A stretch of 6,435 bases of DNA from Chitinispirillaceae bacterium (GTDB lineage: Bacteria > Fibrobacterota > Chitinivibrionia > Chitinivibrionales > Chitinispirillaceae): NCBI GenBank assembly GCA_016926315.1, contig JAFGOU010000205.1, positions 1 through 6,435 of the forward strand. Direction: 5' to 3'. Made by a program: the position numbers and the translations under genes. The notes beneath the pieces are model-generated. The model did no database searches. It was not told the origin of the DNA and saw nothing but the letters and a program-made list of their open reading frames with translations. Below, in pieces: positions 4,927 to 6,435 of this stretch; position 1 is the first letter of the stretch, and the number at the start of each line of letters is the position of its first letter.

Positions 4927-6216
4927 TTTGAAACCGAACAGACCCGGAACGGACATTGACACCGCCGGAATATAGGTAATCAAAAGCAGCGCCACGATCA
5001 TGGCGATAAAAAACGGGATGAGCGACGGAGTCAATTTCGCGATGGTCGTTTTGCCGATTCCGCACCCTACGAAAAGCGCGGTGCCCACCGGCGGCGTGCA
5101 TAACCCGATGCACAGGTTGGCGATGAGCACGATACCGAAATGGATGGGATTGATGCCGAGCGCCGTTACCACGGGCAGCAGGATCGGGGTAAAAATCAGG
5201 ATGGCCGGCGTCATGTCCATGAAGGTGCCGACCACCAGCAATATGACGTTGATGAGCAGCATGATGACAATGGGGTTGTTCGATACCCCCAGGAGCCCCG
5301 CGCTGATGGTCTGCGGTATGTTTTCGTACGCAAGGATCCACGACATCGCGGTGGAGGTGGCAATCAGGAGCATCACCACCGCGGTGGTAATGCCGGTATC
5401 GAGCAGTATGCCGGGGAGGTCCTTCAGCTTGACTTCGCGGTACACGATAACGGAAAGCACGAATGCGTATACCACCGCGATGGCGGCGGCCTCGGTGGCG
5501 GTGAATATGCCGCCGATGATGCCTCCCAGCACGACAAGCACCAGAAGCAGGCTTAAAATCGCCCTTCTGAAACTTGTCAGGATCTCCCTGAGCCCGGTCC
5601 TTTCGCCGCCGCCGTAGCTTCGTTTTGCCGCGACGATACCGCAGACCGCCATGATGCAGAGCCCGACAAGAATTCCCGGCAGGATACCAGCCAGGAACAT
5701 GGCCGCGATGGAAACGCTTCCCGCGGCCAGCGAATACACGATCATGGCGTTACTGGGCGGAATCAGCAGTCCGGTGGTCGCCGCGGTCACCGTCACCGAA
5801 ACGTTGAAGTTTCGGTCGTAGTTCTTTTTGTCCATTTCCGGTATCATGAACCCGCCGATGGCCGAAACGGCCGCGACCGCGGAGCCGGAGATGCTGCCGA
5901 ACATCATGCAGGTGAGAACATTGACATACGCAAGTCCGCCGGGCAGCCACCCCACGAGCGTTGCCGCGAAATCGATAAGACGACGCGCAATCCCTCCCCT
6001 GCCCATCAGGAGCCCGGAGAGGATGAAAAAGGGGATGGCGAGAAGGGCAAAGGTGTCGATTCCGGTCGCCATTTTCTGGGCGATGATGGTGAGAGCCGGT
6101 ATGTCGCCGATCGTGAGAATGGTCAGCAGGGTCGCCATGCCAAGCGCAAAGGCGATCGGCACGTTCATGATCAGCAGGACGACGAAGCTTATGCCGAGGA
6201 CCGCGATCGGGCTCAT
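4924..6216 (-). CDS. dctM: TRAP transporter large permease, DctM type
   Basis: A 430-residue, very hydrophobic inner-membrane protein, of normal length for the TRAP large subunit. It forms the ion-driven translocation channel that, with a small permease and a periplasmic solute-binding protein, imports carboxylate-bearing substrates. Family signatures in order: an N-terminal membrane segment ending MNVPIAFALG (17-26), IPFFILSGLLMGRGGIARRL (61-80), FGSISGSAVAAVSAIG (106-121), LLIPPSNAMIVYSLAAGSVS (150-169), GGIFTATEAAAIAVVYA (235-251), GTFMDMTPAILIFTPILLPV (330-349) and GLCTPPVGTALF (371-382). Most of the chain is membrane-spanning with short loops, the clearest hydrophilic loop being near 199-218. 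The ATG overlaps the small-permease stop in an ATGA arrangement (6213-6216), so the two are probably translationally coupled. The operon context suggests a hexuronate or related sugar acid as substrate, but specificity resides in the binding protein, which is outside the window. The dctM symbol is the family name, not evidence of dicarboxylate transport. Confidence 0.95.
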   Translation of the reverse strand: MSPIAVLGISFVVLLIMNVPIAFALGMATLLTILTIGDIPALTIIAQKMATGIDTFALLAIPFFILSGLLMGRGGIARRLIDFAATLVGWLPGGLAYVNVLTCMMFGSISGSAVAAVSAIGGFMIPEMDKKNYDRNFNVSVTVTAATTGLLIPPSNAMIVYSLAAGSVSIAAMFLAGILPGILVGLCIMAVCGIVAAKRSYGGGERTGLREILTSFRRAILSLLLVLVVLGGIIGGIFTATEAAAIAVVYAFVLSVIVYREVKLKDLPGILLDTGITTAVVMLLIATSTAMSWILAYENIPQTISAGLLGVSNNPIVIMLLINVILLVVGTFMDMTPAILIFTPILLPVVTALGINPIHFGIVLIANLCIGLCTPPVGTALFVGCGIGKTTIAKLTPSLIPFFIAMIVALLLITYIPAVSMSVPGLFGFK

Positions 6217-6435
6217 GTTCCGGCGCCCTCTTTTTTAAGCAGCTTCAGCGTCAGGTCCCCCAGACGAAGCAGCGAGTAGTAGGTTATGAACAGACCGCTT
6301 ACCGGCAGGCACAGATACACATATCCCATCTTCCAGTTGAGCGCGGGAGACACCTGGTTGGTGACCAGGGTCTTCTGGACCAGCGCCAGTCCGCCGACAA
6401 CCATCACCGATACGGCAAAACAGGTCACCAGCGCG
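6213..6435 (-). CDS. dctQ: TRAP transporter small permease, DctQ type (5' end cut by window edge)
   Basis: The frame is open from the right window edge to a TGA at 6213-6215, giving 73 full codons that start inside a hydrophobic helix (ALVTCFAVSVMVVGGLAL). A second hydrophobic stretch, MGYVYLCLPVSGLFITYYSL, matches the conserved last helix of small TRAP permeases (typically W-x-Y-L-x-LPV-x-G), and a short basic tail (LKLLKKEGAGT) follows. This is the C-terminal half of a family usually about 150-190 residues long. The GTG near the edge at 6426-6428 is internal, not a start: it has no visible ribosome binding site and the homology extends upstream. Its stop overlaps the large-permease start by four bases, the usual TRAP QM arrangement. 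Known role: membrane partner of the large permease in TRAP uptake. The identification rests mostly on this context plus the last helix. Confidence 0.85.
   Translation of the reverse strand, partial: ALVTCFAVSVMVVGGLALVQKTLVTNQVSPALNWKMGYVYLCLPVSGLFITYYSLLRLGDLTLKLLKKEGAGT

Noticed and set aside
4169..4975. Plus-strand open frame of 268 codons antisense to gnd
   Set aside because: It overlaps conserved Gnd coding sequence, and its translation shows no family motifs. It is best explained by codon bias in the real gene.
5000..5617. Plus-strand frame of 205 codons, rich in Met, Ser and Thr, antisense to dctM
   Set aside because: The composition is what reverse-complement reading of hydrophobic membrane-protein codons gives; no start signal or domain is seen.

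Overview
The window is a tightly packed, single-direction (minus-strand) carbohydrate catabolism operon. In transcription order, from the right edge to the left, it holds: the C-terminal part of a TRAP transporter small permease (DctQ type), a complete TRAP large permease (DctM type), a 6-phosphogluconate dehydrogenase (gnd), a uronate (glucuronate) isomerase (uxaC), a short-chain dehydrogenase closely resembling the SDR-type D-mannonate oxidoreductase (fructuronate reductase), and a PfkB-family sugar kinase, probably 2-keto-3-deoxygluconate (KDG) kinase, cut by the left edge just before its catalytic glycine/aspartate motif. No gene on the plus strand is convincing, and no gap between genes exceeds about 120 bases.

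The genes form most of a hexuronate pathway. The TRAP permeases would import a sugar acid. UxaC converts D-glucuronate to D-fructuronate (or galacturonate to tagaturonate), the SDR reduces fructuronate to D-mannonate, mannonate dehydratase (not in the window) would give KDG, and the kinase would make KDPG. The TRAP solute-binding protein, mannonate dehydratase, KDPG aldolase and the regulator are not here and are expected outside the window. The unusual member is gnd, an oxidative pentose-phosphate enzyme with no step in the uronate route. It sits between the transporter and uxaC and shares a 4-base stop/start overlap with uxaC.

The organism looks like a bacterium of moderately high GC with strong AGGAGG-type ribosome binding sites. 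TRAP transporters plus a Gnd of the long form (C-terminal NWTGHGG tail shared with animal enzymes) and an SDR-type fructuronate reductase do not point to one phylum. I cannot name the taxon with confidence.

Nothing in the window is a clearly new system. The points most worth checking are the role and cofactor preference of the operon's Gnd (acidic residues where NADP-binding residues are expected), two in-frame start signals for gnd, and small hairpins in the gaps between genes.
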